From assembly GCF_000239695.1 (NCBI RefSeq), contig NZ_JH470338.1, forward strand, positions 1,130,670 through 1,194,669: a DNA stretch of 64,000 nt. Reading direction: 5' to 3'. A program made the translations under genes and the position numbers. Shown piece after piece: positions 52,846 to 61,881 of this stretch. This DNA is from Actinomyces graevenitzii C83 (GTDB lineage Bacteria; Actinomycetota; Actinomycetes; Actinomycetales; Actinomycetaceae). The first letter of the stretch is position 1. Each line of letters begins with the position of its first letter. The notes under the pieces are model-generated. The model ran no database searches, was not told the DNA's origin, and saw nothing but the letters and a program-made list of their open reading frames with translations.

Positions 52846-53844
52846 CTAAGACTCTACCGGCTTATGGCTACCTAGCCCAATGCCCATGCGGTTACGTCCC
52901 GCTAAAGCCAATACCGCCTGGGCCGCAGCCACATCCAAAACCACGTCAGTAGCCACTCTAGCCCGCAAAGCCGCCAAAATTGCCGGAGCCTTAGCAGCCG
53001 AAGAAGCCACCATCACACGGGTCTTAATGCGGCTTAGCTGCGCCGGAGTAGGCCCAGAAGCACGCGCATTTAGTGAAATATCACGGTAAGAGCCATCGGC
53101 ACGCAAGAACACTGTGCACACATCAGCCACTACGCCCTCAGCATCCAGCGCCCGGCGGTCTTCCTCATTTAGGTAACCACCTGCGTAAACCTGGCTAGGC
53201 ACCGGGCTACGCAACGAGCCAACCCCAAACACAGCCAAGTCAACGCGTTCTTGAATAGTTAGCACGCGCTGCACTGAACGCTCACGCCACATAGCCTCAC
53301 GGGTAGAGGCATAGTCAAACAGTGCCGGCACAGGGAAATGCACTGTACGGCCTCGGAAAGCAGCAGCGAACTGACTCAAAATCGCATCCGCATAGGGCAA
53401 ACCGGTTTGCGAAGAGTTAGCGGCGCCATTTAGCTGCACCACCAACACCCGCTGCAACTCGCGCGGAGGTAGCGACTGAGCAATCTCTGCCACCGTGTTA
53501 CCCCAGGCCACACCCATAATGGTGCCGTTTTCTACCTTCTGACTGATCATCTCAGCGGCCACCGCAGACACCTGAGAGAGACGGTTAATCTCCGTGGCGC
53601 CTTCACGCACCGGCACTACCCGAGCGCGCACTTTAAAGGCCTTGTACATCTGGGAAGCCAACGCGTCAGGGCGACTGGGTTCATTCAAGCTAATACGCAC
53701 CAGGCCCGCATCGCGAGCGTGGGCCAACAGACGTGACACCGTTGAACGCGATACCCCCAGGTGACGAGCAACGCCGTCCATAGTTTCAGACTGTAGGTAA
53801 TACATCATTGCGGCCTGGAAGGCCATGTCATCGCGTTCAACCAT
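52846..53844 (-). CDS. SorC/DeoR-type sugar-binding transcriptional regulator
   Basis: The 332-residue regulator has an N-terminal HTH (M-D-G-V-A-R-H-L-G-V-S-R-S-T-V-S-R-L-L) and a C-terminal sugar-phosphate-binding domain of the SorC family with M-G-V-A-W-G-N-T-V-A-E and V-F-G-V-G-S-L. Such proteins sense phosphorylated sugars. It points away from glpK, with a 280-base gap, so control of the glycerol genes is likely. Glycerol regulators are usually of other families, so this would be unusual if true. Confidence 0.88.
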   Translation of the reverse strand: MVERDDMAFQAAMMYYLQSETMDGVARHLGVSRSTVSRLLAHARDAGLVRISLNEPSRPDALASQMYKAFKVRARVVPVREGATEINRLSQVSAVAAEMISQKVENGTIMGVAWGNTVAEIAQSLPPRELQRVLVVQLNGAANSSQTGLPYADAILSQFAAAFRGRTVHFPVPALFDYASTREAMWRERSVQRVLTIQERVDLAVFGVGSLRSPVPSQVYAGGYLNEEDRRALDAEGVVADVCTVFLRADGSYRDISLNARASGPTPAQLSRIKTRVMVASSAAKAPAILAALRARVATDVVLDVAAAQAVLALAGRNRMGIGLGSHKPVES

Positions 53845-54124
53845 CTAAGCTGCCTTCTTCGGTTTAGTGAGGTTCCGACCAAGCTAGCGCCCCGTCGGAC
53901 TATGCATGGAAATTCTTGAACAATTGTATCGCGCATTACACCAGCCCTTGATCCCTTTTACCGCTTTCGGGGGAAATCAGGTCCCGGAGTCTAACTGGGA
54001 GGTTAGGTTAGGTCCAAGCATTAAAGTGTTGGACTTAGAGGTCCGACAGCGCCAGGGTTTACCAAGCCAAACAAATCGCCTTGGGGAGCCTTTGCGCGTC
54101 ACAACGAAGTGGAAGGGATTAAGT
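53845..54124. promoter_or_regulatory. Divergent control region between SorC regulator and glpK
   Basis: This 280-base gap holds both promoters. The 8-base palindrome ACAATTGT (53920-53927) sits within TTGAACAATT. A similar TTGAACAGTT lies before glpD, so it may mark a shared operator. The plus strand is open here in the glpK frame but reads as unrelated residues, so it is not coding. Confidence 0.4.
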
Positions 54125-55663
54125 ATGACTGAGAAGAAATATGTAATTGCCATTGACCAGGGCACTACTTCCTCCCGGGCAATCTTGTTCGATCACGACG
54201 GCTCTATCGTGGCCATGAACCAGCTAGAGCACACCAACTACACCCCCAAGCCCGGCTGGGTTGAGCACGACCCGGAAGAAATCTGGGCCAACGTGCGCTC
54301 CGTAGTGGGTGGAGTGCTAGCTGAGGCTGAAACCAACCGCCACGAGGTAGCCGCCATCGGTATCACCAACCAGCGTGAAACCGCCGTGGTGTGGGACAAG
54401 ACCACCGGTAAGCCGATCTACAACGCCATCGTCTGGCAGGACACCCGCACCCAGAAGATCTGCGACCGTCTAGCCGCCGACAGTGAGCTAGGCACCGACC
54501 GCTACAAGGACAAGGTGGGTCTGCCCCTAGCCACCTACTTCTCCGGCCCCAAGATCGCCTGGATTTTAGAAAACGTCCCTGGCGCCCGCGAAAAGGCTGA
54601 GGCCGGTGACCTACTCTTTGGTAACACCGACTCCTGGGTTCTGTGGAACATCACCGGCGGCGTCGACGGCGGTGTACACGCCACTGACGTCACCAACGCC
54701 TCACGCACCATGCTGATGAACCTGGACACCCTGTCCTGGAACGAGGAAATTGCCGCTGACATGGGTATCCCCATGTCCATGCTGCCTGAAATCAAGCCCT
54801 CGGCGAGTATCTTCGGTTACGGACGCAAGAACGGCCTGCTAGTTGACACCCCCATCGCCGGTATCCTCGGCGACCAGCAAGCCGCAACCTTCGGCCAGGC
54901 CTGCTTCAACAAGGGCCAGGCCAAGAACACCTACGGCACCGGCTGCTTCATGCTCATGAACACCGGTACCACCCCGGTCCCCTCCAAGAACGGCCTGCTG
55001 ACCACCGTGTGCTACCAGATCGGCGACCAGCCGGCGGTATACGCCCTGGAAGGTTCCATTGCCGTGGCCGGCTCGCTGGTGCAGTGGCTGCGTGACAACC
55101 TGGGTCTGATCGCCAACTCTCGTGACATTGAAGAGCTAGCTGCCTCGGTTGAGGACAACGGTGGCGCCTACTTCGTGCCCGCCTTCTCCGGCCTGTTTGC
55201 CCCCTACTGGCGTCCCGACGCCCGTGGCGCCCTGGTGGGTCTAACCCGCTACGTCAACAAGGCCCACATTGCGCGCGCCGTCGAGGAATCCACCGCCTAC
55301 CAGACCCTGGACGTGCTGCAGGCCATGAACGCCGACTCTGGCGTGCCGCTAACCGAAATCAAGGTTGACGGCGGCATGACCAAAGACCGTCTGCTGATGC
55401 AGTTCCAGGCTGACGTAGCCGGCGTGCCCGTGGTTCGCCCCAAGGTCATTGAGACCACCGCTCTGGGTGCCGCCTACGCAGCCGGTATCGCCGTCGGCTT
55501 CTGGTCCGGCACGCAGGACGTGGTGGACAACTGGGCTGAGGGTGCCCGCTGGGAGCCCGCCATGGAGCAGGAGCACCGCGAGCGCCTGTACCGCCTGTGG
55601 AAGAAGGCCGTCTCCAAGACCTTGGACTGGGTTGACGCCGACGTCGATGCTGAGGTTGAGTGA
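54125..55663 (+). CDS. glpK: Glycerol kinase
   Basis: GlpK phosphorylates glycerol to glycerol 3-phosphate. The 512-residue protein begins [20 protein letters not shown] and has [17 protein letters not shown] and [11 protein letters not shown], typical of GlpK rather than other FGGY kinases. I chose ATG 54125, with GGAAGGGA seven bases upstream; an in-frame start at 53906 would add 73 unrelated residues. It is followed by repeats and a strong terminator, then glpD. Confidence 0.96.
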   Translation: MTEKKYVIAIDQGTTSSRAILFDHDGSIVAMNQLEHTNYTPKPGWVEHDPEEIWANVRSVVGGVLAEAETNRHEVAAIGITNQRETAVVWDKTTGKPIYNAIVWQDTRTQKICDRLAADSELGTDRYKDKVGLPLATYFSGPKIAWILENVPGAREKAEAGDLLFGNTDSWVLWNITGGVDGGVHATDVTNASRTMLMNLDTLSWNEEIAADMGIPMSMLPEIKPSASIFGYGRKNGLLVDTPIAGILGDQQAATFGQACFNKGQAKNTYGTGCFMLMNTGTTPVPSKNGLLTTVCYQIGDQPAVYALEGSIAVAGSLVQWLRDNLGLIANSRDIEELAASVEDNGGAYFVPAFSGLFAPYWRPDARGALVGLTRYVNKAHIARAVEESTAYQTLDVLQAMNADSGVPLTEIKVDGGMTKDRLLMQFQADVAGVPVVRPKVIETTALGAAYAAGIAVGFWSGTQDVVDNWAEGARWEPAMEQEHRERLYRLWKKAVSKTLDWVDADVDAEVE

Positions 55664-55760
55664 TTAAGGCCGGCTTTAGCCGCATAGCCGGGCTTAGCCG
55701 CATATAAGCCGGCTAGCTAGGACTTTCTAACCGTCACCCCCTACGGTTGGGAACCAATAC
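55664..55760. repeat. Degenerate repeats directly after glpK
   Basis: Immediately after the stop codon, GGCTTTAGCCGCATA, GGGCTTAGCCGCATA and TAAGCCGGC form a short imperfect repeat with internal dyads. The tract has no coding capacity and precedes the terminator. It parallels the tracts after rmuC, menF and glpD. Confidence 0.5.
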
Positions 55761-55792
55761 ATAAGGGTGGGTCTGCATGGACCCACCCTTAT
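55761..55792 (+). terminator. Strong terminator after glpK
   Basis: Perfect 13-base arms (55761-55773 and 55780-55792, ATAAGGGTGGGTC and complement) with a six-base loop are followed by GGCTTTTATTTAG. It separates glpK and glpD into two transcripts. Confidence 0.88.
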
Positions 55793-55967
55793 GGCTTTTA
55801 TTTAGCTGGTTTTATGGCCATATAAAGGCACTATTACCCAGATTAGCTGGGCATATTTTGGGGGGTCTGTTAGCTCACTGCACGCACGTTCACGACTGTT
55901 GGCAGGCTCACTTACATGAACCAAACTGTTACCTGTTTGAACAGTTCCTTAGTTTTGGAGGATAGAG
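55793..55967 (+). promoter_or_regulatory. glpD upstream region with inverted repeat
   Basis: AACTGTT (55924-55930) and AACAGTT (55940-55946) form a perfect inverted repeat with a nine-base spacer, just before GGAGG and the ATG of glpD. Binding here would block transcription or translation. The right half, TTGAACAGTT, resembles TTGAACAATT upstream of glpK. No other gene lies between glpK and glpD. Confidence 0.5.
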
Positions 55968-57728
55968 ATGTCCGCAAACACTTCTTTGCCATCTAGCGCT
56001 CTCAACGCCGAAAAGCGCCAGGCGGCACTTGATGCAATGACTGACGCCGAGGGCCTAGACATCCTAGTTGTCGGCGGTGGCGTCACCGGTGCAGGTATCG
56101 CAGTTGATGCCGCTAGCCGTGGGCTGCGCACCGGTATCGTGGAAATGGGTGACTGGGCGGCAGGTACCTCCTCTTGGTCTTCCAAGCTAGTGCACGGTGG
56201 TCTGCGCTACCTCTACCAGCTTGACTTCCCGCTGGTGGCTGAGGCTCTGGCTGAGCGTGGCCGCCTGCTCACTGAGACTGCCCCGCACCTAGTTAAGGCT
56301 CAGCCTTTCCTATGGCCGCTAAAGCACGAGGTTGAGCGCGCCTACTCGGCTATGGGTGTGGGCATGTATGACGCCCTGGCCTTGCTGGGTGCGCGTGGTA
56401 AGGCCACTGTACCGGTGCAGCACCACCTGACCGCTAAGGGCACCAAGCGCCTAGCCCCCTCGCTAGACACCTCTGGCCTGGCCGGTGCTATCAAGTTCTA
56501 TGACGCCCGCGTGGATGACTCGCGCCTGGTTATTACCCTGGTGCGTACCGCCGTCGAGCATGGCGCCCTGGCTGCTAGCCGCACCAAGGTGGTGGAGTAC
56601 CTCAAGAACGACCACGGCCGCGTTATTGGTGCCCGCGTGGAGGACCTTGAGGCTAGCGCCAAGACCGGTAAGAAGGTTGTGCGTGACATTTACTCGCGTC
56701 GCGTTATCAACGCCACCGGTGTGTGGACTGAACAGACCCAGGAGCTAGCCGGCGTTACCAATGGTTTGAAGGTGCTGGCCAGTAAGGGTATCCACATTGT
56801 GGTTCCCAAGGAGGCTATTGAGGCTGAGACCGGTATCTTCCTGCGCACTGAGAAGTCCGTGCTGTTCATCATCCCGTGGCCGCGCTACTGGGTTATCGGC
56901 ACCACTGACACCGCTTGGCACGAGAACATCGACCACCCGGTGGCCACCAGTGCAGACATTGACTACGTGCTGGAACACGCCAACGCGGTGCTAGAAAAGC
57001 CCATCAGCCGTAAGGACATCATCGGCGTCTACGCCGGTCTGCGTCCGCTGCTGCAGCCTGGCGTGAAGGAAGGCGAGAGCGGCGAGACCGCCTCCACCAA
57101 GGTTTCACGTGAGCACACTGTCACCGAGGTAGCCCCGGGGCTAACCTCCATCGCCGGCGGTAAGCTGACCACCTACCGCGTGATGGCTGCCGACGCCGTC
57201 GACTTCGCCCTCGGCGTGGAGCAGACCAAGGTACACCCCACCTGCACCGAGCGCCTGGCTCTGGTGGGTGCTGCGGGCCTGGACGAGGTCACCGCCCGCT
57301 CCGGCGAGATTGCCCGCGCCCACGGCTGGACCCTGGCCCGCGTTGACCACCTGCTTTCGCGTTACGGCGCTGAGACCCAGGAGCTGCTTGAGCTGATCGA
57401 CGCTAAGCCTGAGTACGGCCAGCCGCTGAAGTCCGCCCCCGCCTTCTTGAAGGCTGAGGTTGTTTGGGCCGTCACCCACGAGGGCGCCCTGCACCTGGAC
57501 GACATCATCGTTCACCGCGTGCGCCTGGACCTGGAGCACCGCGACCACGGCCTGGCTGCTGCTGACGAGATCGCTGAGATTGCCGCCCCGCTGCTGGGTT
57601 GGTCTAAGGACGACGTCGCCGCTGAGCTGGCTGCCTACGCTCGCCGCTGCACTGCCCTGGCGCAGGCTGAGACCGAGACTGAGGACGCCGCCGCAGCCGC
57701 TCACCTGGACGGCCTAGGCCAGGTCTAA
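55968..57728 (+). CDS. glpD: Aerobic glycerol-3-phosphate dehydrogenase
   Basis: GlpD oxidises glycerol 3-phosphate to DHAP and passes electrons to the quinone pool, here probably menaquinone. The 586-residue protein has the FAD motif V-V-G-G-G-V-T-G-A-G-I-A-V-D-A-A, then W-S-S-K-L-V-H-G-G-L-R-Y-L and P-W-P-R-Y-W-V-I-G-T-T-D. The C-terminal DAO domain includes G-G-K-L-T-T-Y-R-V-M-A. GGAGG lies 11 bases before the ATG. Together with glpK it gives a complete glycerol catabolic route; no GlpF is seen in the window. Confidence 0.95.
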   Translation: MSANTSLPSSALNAEKRQAALDAMTDAEGLDILVVGGGVTGAGIAVDAASRGLRTGIVEMGDWAAGTSSWSSKLVHGGLRYLYQLDFPLVAEALAERGRLLTETAPHLVKAQPFLWPLKHEVERAYSAMGVGMYDALALLGARGKATVPVQHHLTAKGTKRLAPSLDTSGLAGAIKFYDARVDDSRLVITLVRTAVEHGALAASRTKVVEYLKNDHGRVIGARVEDLEASAKTGKKVVRDIYSRRVINATGVWTEQTQELAGVTNGLKVLASKGIHIVVPKEAIEAETGIFLRTEKSVLFIIPWPRYWVIGTTDTAWHENIDHPVATSADIDYVLEHANAVLEKPISRKDIIGVYAGLRPLLQPGVKEGESGETASTKVSREHTVTEVAPGLTSIAGGKLTTYRVMAADAVDFALGVEQTKVHPTCTERLALVGAAGLDEVTARSGEIARAHGWTLARVDHLLSRYGAETQELLELIDAKPEYGQPLKSAPAFLKAEVVWAVTHEGALHLDDIIVHRVRLDLEHRDHGLAAADEIAEIAAPLLGWSKDDVAAELAAYARRCTALAQAETETEDAAAAAHLDGLGQV

Positions 57729-57765
57729 AGTTAACTAGGCCAGACCTGAGTTAACTAATACTCAT

Positions 57766-57801
57766 TAAGGGCGCCGCCTATTTACTTGGGTGGCGCCCTT
57801 A
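57766..57801 (+). terminator. Terminator after glpD
   Basis: TAAGGGCGCC (57766-57775) pairs with GGCGCCCTTA (57792-57801), and adjacent bases extend the stem. A small repeat tract with two GTTAACTA copies lies between the glpD stop and the hairpin. Confidence 0.75.
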
Positions 57802-57955
57802 TGTATGCCCTTATACCCATATGTCTGCCTGGTAAAGCACCTTTGTCACCTGCTGGGGCAACTCGACGTCGCCATTAGTGCCTAGGTGTGCAAGCAGCCG
57901 TCTAAAACTTGTTATGATCACTGAAGAAAAATGTTGTACTTAGCCAGGGTCCTTC

Positions 57956-59677
57956 ATGCCGTTTAGTGTCGCTGCACTGGCAGCCGCGCACGGGGCTACA
58001 AATGCCACTGTCGCCGCTAGTCTGCCGCTTACATTCACTCCCTCAACCACTGCAGTGGCTGGCAACGTGTACCTGTCCGCCTTGGTTGGAGCCTCCCCAC
58101 TGATCGCTTTTTTTGCGTTATTGGGTGGGTTTAAGGTCAAAACTCACCGCTGTGCTCTGCTGGCTCTGGCCCTAGCGGCTGTGCTGGCCATGACGGTTTT
58201 TAAAATGCCGGTGTCTATGACGCTACTGTCGGCTTCGCAGGGACTGGCGTTTGCGGTTATGCCCATGATTTTTATCGTGGTGGGGGCCGTGTGGCTGTAT
58301 AACCTAACCGAGTTTTCTAACCGCTCACAGGATTTACGCGCAGTTTTCTCCACGATCGGCAAGAGTGACATTCGTATTCAGGCCCTGATTGTGGCTTATG
58401 CGTTTTGTAACCTGCTGGAGGGGCTAGCGGGTTTCGGGGCGCCGGTAGCTATTACCTGTGCCATGCTGGCTACGCTGGGGCTTCCCAAAATTAAAGCTGT
58501 GCTGCTGTGTTTGCTGGGGAACCTGGTTTATTTAGCTTATGGTGCCATGGCCACACCGGTGTTGACTGCTGGCCGTATGGGCGGCGTGGATCCCGCCCAC
58601 ATTTCTTTACTTATGGGACGCCTGATTGCTCCTTTGGCGCTGGTGGTCCCATTTTTATTGCTACTTATGCTTGATGGCCGCCGAGGTGTGCGTCAGCTCT
58701 GGCCGCTAGCTTTGGTCACCGGTCTTACTACTGCGGTGGGGCATTTATTTATGCCGCTGCTGTCTTTTGAACTTACCGGCGTAGCCACTGCGCTTTTCAC
58801 CCTGGCAGCCACCTATATTTTCTTGCTGTTTTGGACTCCGACGACGCCGTCTGAGCAGCGCTCTAAAGCTTCCGTTGAGGGTCTAAGTGCTAGCCGCGTA
58901 ATCCTAGCCCTAACCCCCTACCTGCTGGTGGTGACCTTGATTGCCACCACTAAACTGTGGAAGTGGGGCGTGGATTTAGATGCGCTACTTAAATCCACTG
59001 ATATCAATATTCCTTGGCCGGGCCTGTATGGGCACCTGCACAGCGCCGACGGCAGTGTGAACACGGCTGCGATCTACCAGCTGCCGCTGCTGTCTAATCC
59101 GGGCACGCCAATTATTTTTACTGCCATTGTGGTTACTGGCCTGTACGCCTGGTATGGCCGCAAAACTCGCTTTGCGCTGCCGATTTTGCGTTCCCTGGTG
59201 GCGCTGTGGCACACCATTTCTGGTTTGCGTTACACGCTACTAACCATTGCGGCCGTGATGGCTTTAGCGTATGTGATGAACTTTTCGGGGCAAACCACCG
59301 CTATTGGCGCGGCGCTGGCTTCAACTGGCCATGCCTTTACTCTATTTGCCCCGATTTTGGGTTGGTTGGGCACAGCCGTGGGTGGCTCTACCACCAGCTC
59401 CGGGGCTTTGTTTGGATCTATGGAGGCTAGCGCGGCCCACGCGGTTGGCACCGACACCGCCACTTTGCTGGCTTCTAACACGGTGGCTGGGGGTATCGGT
59501 AAGCTAGTTTCGCCCCAGAACTTGGCGGTGGCCGCTACGGCTGTTGAGGAGCCGGGTATTGAGGCTGTCGTGCTACGCAAGATTGCCCCTTACTCGCTGC
59601 TGATGCTGCTGGCGGTGTGTTTGTATACTTTCGCGGCCTGTTCAGGCTGGCTGGATTTCTATCTGCCGCATTTTTAA
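57956..59677 (+). CDS. L-lactate permease family transporter
   Basis: The 573-residue protein has about 13 membrane helices and the LldP/LctP family stretches L-A-G-F-G-A-P-V-A-I and F-A-P-I-L-G-W-L-G-T-A-V-G-G-S-T-T-S-S. N-T-V-A-G-G-I-G-K-L-V-S-P-Q-N-L follows near the C-terminus. The family imports L- or D-lactate or glycolate with protons. It stands alone with no lactate dehydrogenase gene beside it. ATG 57956 has AGGGTCCTTC upstream, an uncertain ribosome-binding site. It follows the glp genes, so it may serve a wider carbon-source group. Confidence 0.9.
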   Translation: MPFSVAALAAAHGATNATVAASLPLTFTPSTTAVAGNVYLSALVGASPLIAFFALLGGFKVKTHRCALLALALAAVLAMTVFKMPVSMTLLSASQGLAFAVMPMIFIVVGAVWLYNLTEFSNRSQDLRAVFSTIGKSDIRIQALIVAYAFCNLLEGLAGFGAPVAITCAMLATLGLPKIKAVLLCLLGNLVYLAYGAMATPVLTAGRMGGVDPAHISLLMGRLIAPLALVVPFLLLLMLDGRRGVRQLWPLALVTGLTTAVGHLFMPLLSFELTGVATALFTLAATYIFLLFWTPTTPSEQRSKASVEGLSASRVILALTPYLLVVTLIATTKLWKWGVDLDALLKSTDINIPWPGLYGHLHSADGSVNTAAIYQLPLLSNPGTPIIFTAIVVTGLYAWYGRKTRFALPILRSLVALWHTISGLRYTLLTIAAVMALAYVMNFSGQTTAIGAALASTGHAFTLFAPILGWLGTAVGGSTTSSGALFGSMEASAAHAVGTDTATLLASNTVAGGIGKLVSPQNLAVAATAVEEPGIEAVVLRKIAPYSLLMLLAVCLYTFAACSGWLDFYLPHF

Positions 59678-59701
59678 AAAGTATCCCTGGCCACTTTCAG
59701 C

Positions 59702-61087
59702 TCAGGCAATATTTCCGGCCGGGTATGCGCCCGGGCAGGTCAGGGCATTTGGCCCGGGTAGTAGATGCATTAGTGCACTGGCTAGGTTGATACGCCAGCA
59801 GGCATAGTCGTGCCCACCGTTGTACACCACGTCTTTAACCTGCATCCCAGCCTGGCGCAGTTGGCGAACTGCTTTGGGTTGCAGGGGCGCCAAAATCCAT
59901 TCCTGACTGCCTACCTCTATCCAGGCCCGAGTACCCGCTAGGGGCATCGCCGTGGCATCTAGCGCGTTTAGCTCGCTAAATAGCACTTCTTGCCACAGTG
60001 AAGCCGACTGGCTTATGCCAGAGCCAATTAGCTGTGGATAGCCCACCAGGGTGCGTAGCACGGTTAGCGCCCCTAGACTCTGCCCAATAACTACCCGATC
60101 AGCAGGGTTGGGGCTGATGGCATAGTGGGCTTTGAGCCAGTTAAGCAGTTGCCCACTTAAGTAGCCGCCAAAATCGCTTTCGCTGTCCCCCAACTCCTGC
60201 CAGCGTTGCTCAGTGCCGCCTGAATCAATGAACACCATATAGGCCGGGGCGATCAGGCCCGCGTCCATGAGCTGCGCTAGGGCCAGGTGTAGGTGGTGGC
60301 GTTTAAGCCAGACTTCTCCGTCAAGCACCAGCAGCACCGGCCAGCTTTGCGCGCGGTCAATCAGGGCGGGGGTGTAAACCCAAATTTTCCGTCCCAGGGT
60401 GTCTAAGTCGGCGACGACGTCGAGCCTGCCCGCGTCAAGTTCGCCTGTGCCGTCCCTGTCCTCGCTGGCGTCACCCCTGCCCGCGCCAAGTCCGCCACCA
60501 TCGAATCTGCCCGCGCCGGCGTCGTCGGCAAAAACGGGCCACTCCCCTAGCGGCCAGGCCGGCGCCAGGGGCAGAGAAACCACAGATTGCACAAAACCAC
60601 GCCGATTAGTGCAGGTAACCGGGTTGTGGGAGTCAGGCAGGCCGCCGTCTAGAGCCTGCCGCAACCGCACCTGACTGCCTTGTAGCCAGGGCGCCTGGTC
60701 GGCGGTGGGGGCCGGCAGGAAACAGTAGGAGGCGCGCCAATCGCCATCCATACGGTAGGTCAGGTACCAAGTATCCGTACCGGGCAGTCGCCGCATGTAG
60801 GAGTCGGCCAGGTTTTTCTCGTCCGTAAGCCGGTTAACGAACAGCAACACGCTGTGCGCCGCGCCCCGCCACAGGAAAGTAACCAGGTATTTGCCTTCCT
60901 GGGTGGGGTCCGCCTCCACTAGGGGCGTGGAAGTTACCTGCCGCCACAGCTGTTCTTGCAGCTGGCTGGCCAGTTGTGGGCGCTCCAGCAGGCGCTGGTG
61001 CACAGCAGCCAGGGTGGGGCTGGTGGCCAGCGGGGCACGCTGGGGGCGGGGCAGCTTTGGCGGGGTGGGCCTGGTCGACGCCGTCAT
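59702..61087 (-). CDS. Fes-like ferric-siderophore esterase
   Basis: Fes enzymes cleave tri-ester siderophores inside the cell to free iron. The 461-residue protein has an N-terminal Fes domain and a C-terminal esterase domain with the nucleophile elbow V-I-G-Q-S-L-G-A and the final His in N-G-G-H-D-Y-A-C-W. A Gly/Asp/Arg-rich stretch (about residues 184-231) lies between the two. The start overlaps the ATPase stop by four bases. This system thus ends in hydrolysis, while the other operon ends in reduction. Confidence 0.88.
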   Translation of the reverse strand: MTASTRPTPPKLPRPQRAPLATSPTLAAVHQRLLERPQLASQLQEQLWRQVTSTPLVEADPTQEGKYLVTFLWRGAAHSVLLFVNRLTDEKNLADSYMRRLPGTDTWYLTYRMDGDWRASYCFLPAPTADQAPWLQGSQVRLRQALDGGLPDSHNPVTCTNRRGFVQSVVSLPLAPAWPLGEWPVFADDAGAGRFDGGGLGAGRGDASEDRDGTGELDAGRLDVVADLDTLGRKIWVYTPALIDRAQSWPVLLVLDGEVWLKRHHLHLALAQLMDAGLIAPAYMVFIDSGGTEQRWQELGDSESDFGGYLSGQLLNWLKAHYAISPNPADRVVIGQSLGALTVLRTLVGYPQLIGSGISQSASLWQEVLFSELNALDATAMPLAGTRAWIEVGSQEWILAPLQPKAVRQLRQAGMQVKDVVYNGGHDYACWRINLASALMHLLPGPNALTCPGAYPAGNIA

Positions 61088-61881
61088 AGGGCCTGCTTTC
61101 TAGGTCGCGGCAGCACTAGTGGGGCGCCGGTTTGAGGATCATGTAAAAGCTGACAGGGTAGGTCAAACACCTTTTCAATGAGCTGCTCGGTAACTATTTC
61201 ACGCGGGCGCCCCTGGGCCACAATGGCGCCTTGATGCATCACCACCAGGTGGGTGGCGTAGCGGAAAGCCAGGGCCAGCTCGTGCAGCACGGCCACCACC
61301 GTGCGGCCTTGGCGCTGCAGGGCGGCAGCTAGCTCTAAAACCTCAACCTGGTGGCTGATATCCAGGTAGGTGGTGGGTTCGTCTAGCAGCAGTACGGGCG
61401 TGTCTTGGGCTAGGGCCATGGCGATCCATACGCGTTGACGCTGTCCACCAGAGAGTTCCTCAACCCGCCGGTCAGCTAGGTTAGCCACCCCAGCACGCTC
61501 TAAAGCGTCTTGCACAGCGCGTTCATCGGTCGGGGACCATTGGCGCAGCAGGCTTTGGTGCGGATGACGCCCACGGGCCACCAAGTCGGCCACGCTGATC
61601 CCCTCGGGGGCCTGGGGCGACTGGGGTAGCAAAGCCACCTGCTTGGCCACCTGTTTGGGGCTATAAGAGCTGATCGCGCGCCCGCCCAGTTCCACCTGGC
61701 CACTGCTGGGGCGCAGCACCCGGGCCAGGGTTTTAAGCAGAGTGGATTTACCGCAGGCGTTAGGGCCCACAATCACGGTGAACTGGCCGCTAGGGACCGC
61801 GAAATCGACGCCGTCGAGCACTGGGCCGCCCCCATAGCCCACCACCAGGCCTTTGCCAGCCAAACTGACCTGCCCGCTCAT
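61084..61881 (-). CDS. Siderophore ABC transporter ATPase (FepC type)
   Basis: The 265-residue ATPase has Walker A G-P-N-A-C-G-K-S-T-L-L, signature L-S-G-G-Q-R-Q-R-V and Walker B V-L-L-L-D-E-P-T-T-Y-L-D. I chose ATG 61881, which has GGAGGAAAGG just upstream and overlaps the permease stop as ATGA. An in-frame start at 61896 would add five residues. It is very similar in layout to the ATPase at 45234-46160 but lacks that protein's leader. Confidence 0.94.
   Translation of the reverse strand: MSGQVSLAGKGLVVGYGGGPVLDGVDFAVPSGQFTVIVGPNACGKSTLLKTLARVLRPSSGQVELGGRAISSYSPKQVAKQVALLPQSPQAPEGISVADLVARGRHPHQSLLRQWSPTDERAVQDALERAGVANLADRRVEELSGGQRQRVWIAMALAQDTPVLLLDEPTTYLDISHQVEVLELAAALQRQGRTVVAVLHELALAFRYATHLVVMHQGAIVAQGRPREIVTEQLIEKVFDLPCQLLHDPQTGAPLVLPRPRKQAL

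Noticed and set aside
53906..54124. N-terminal extension of glycerol kinase
   Set aside because: The 73 added residues match nothing in the family and a good ribosome-binding site precedes ATG 54125.
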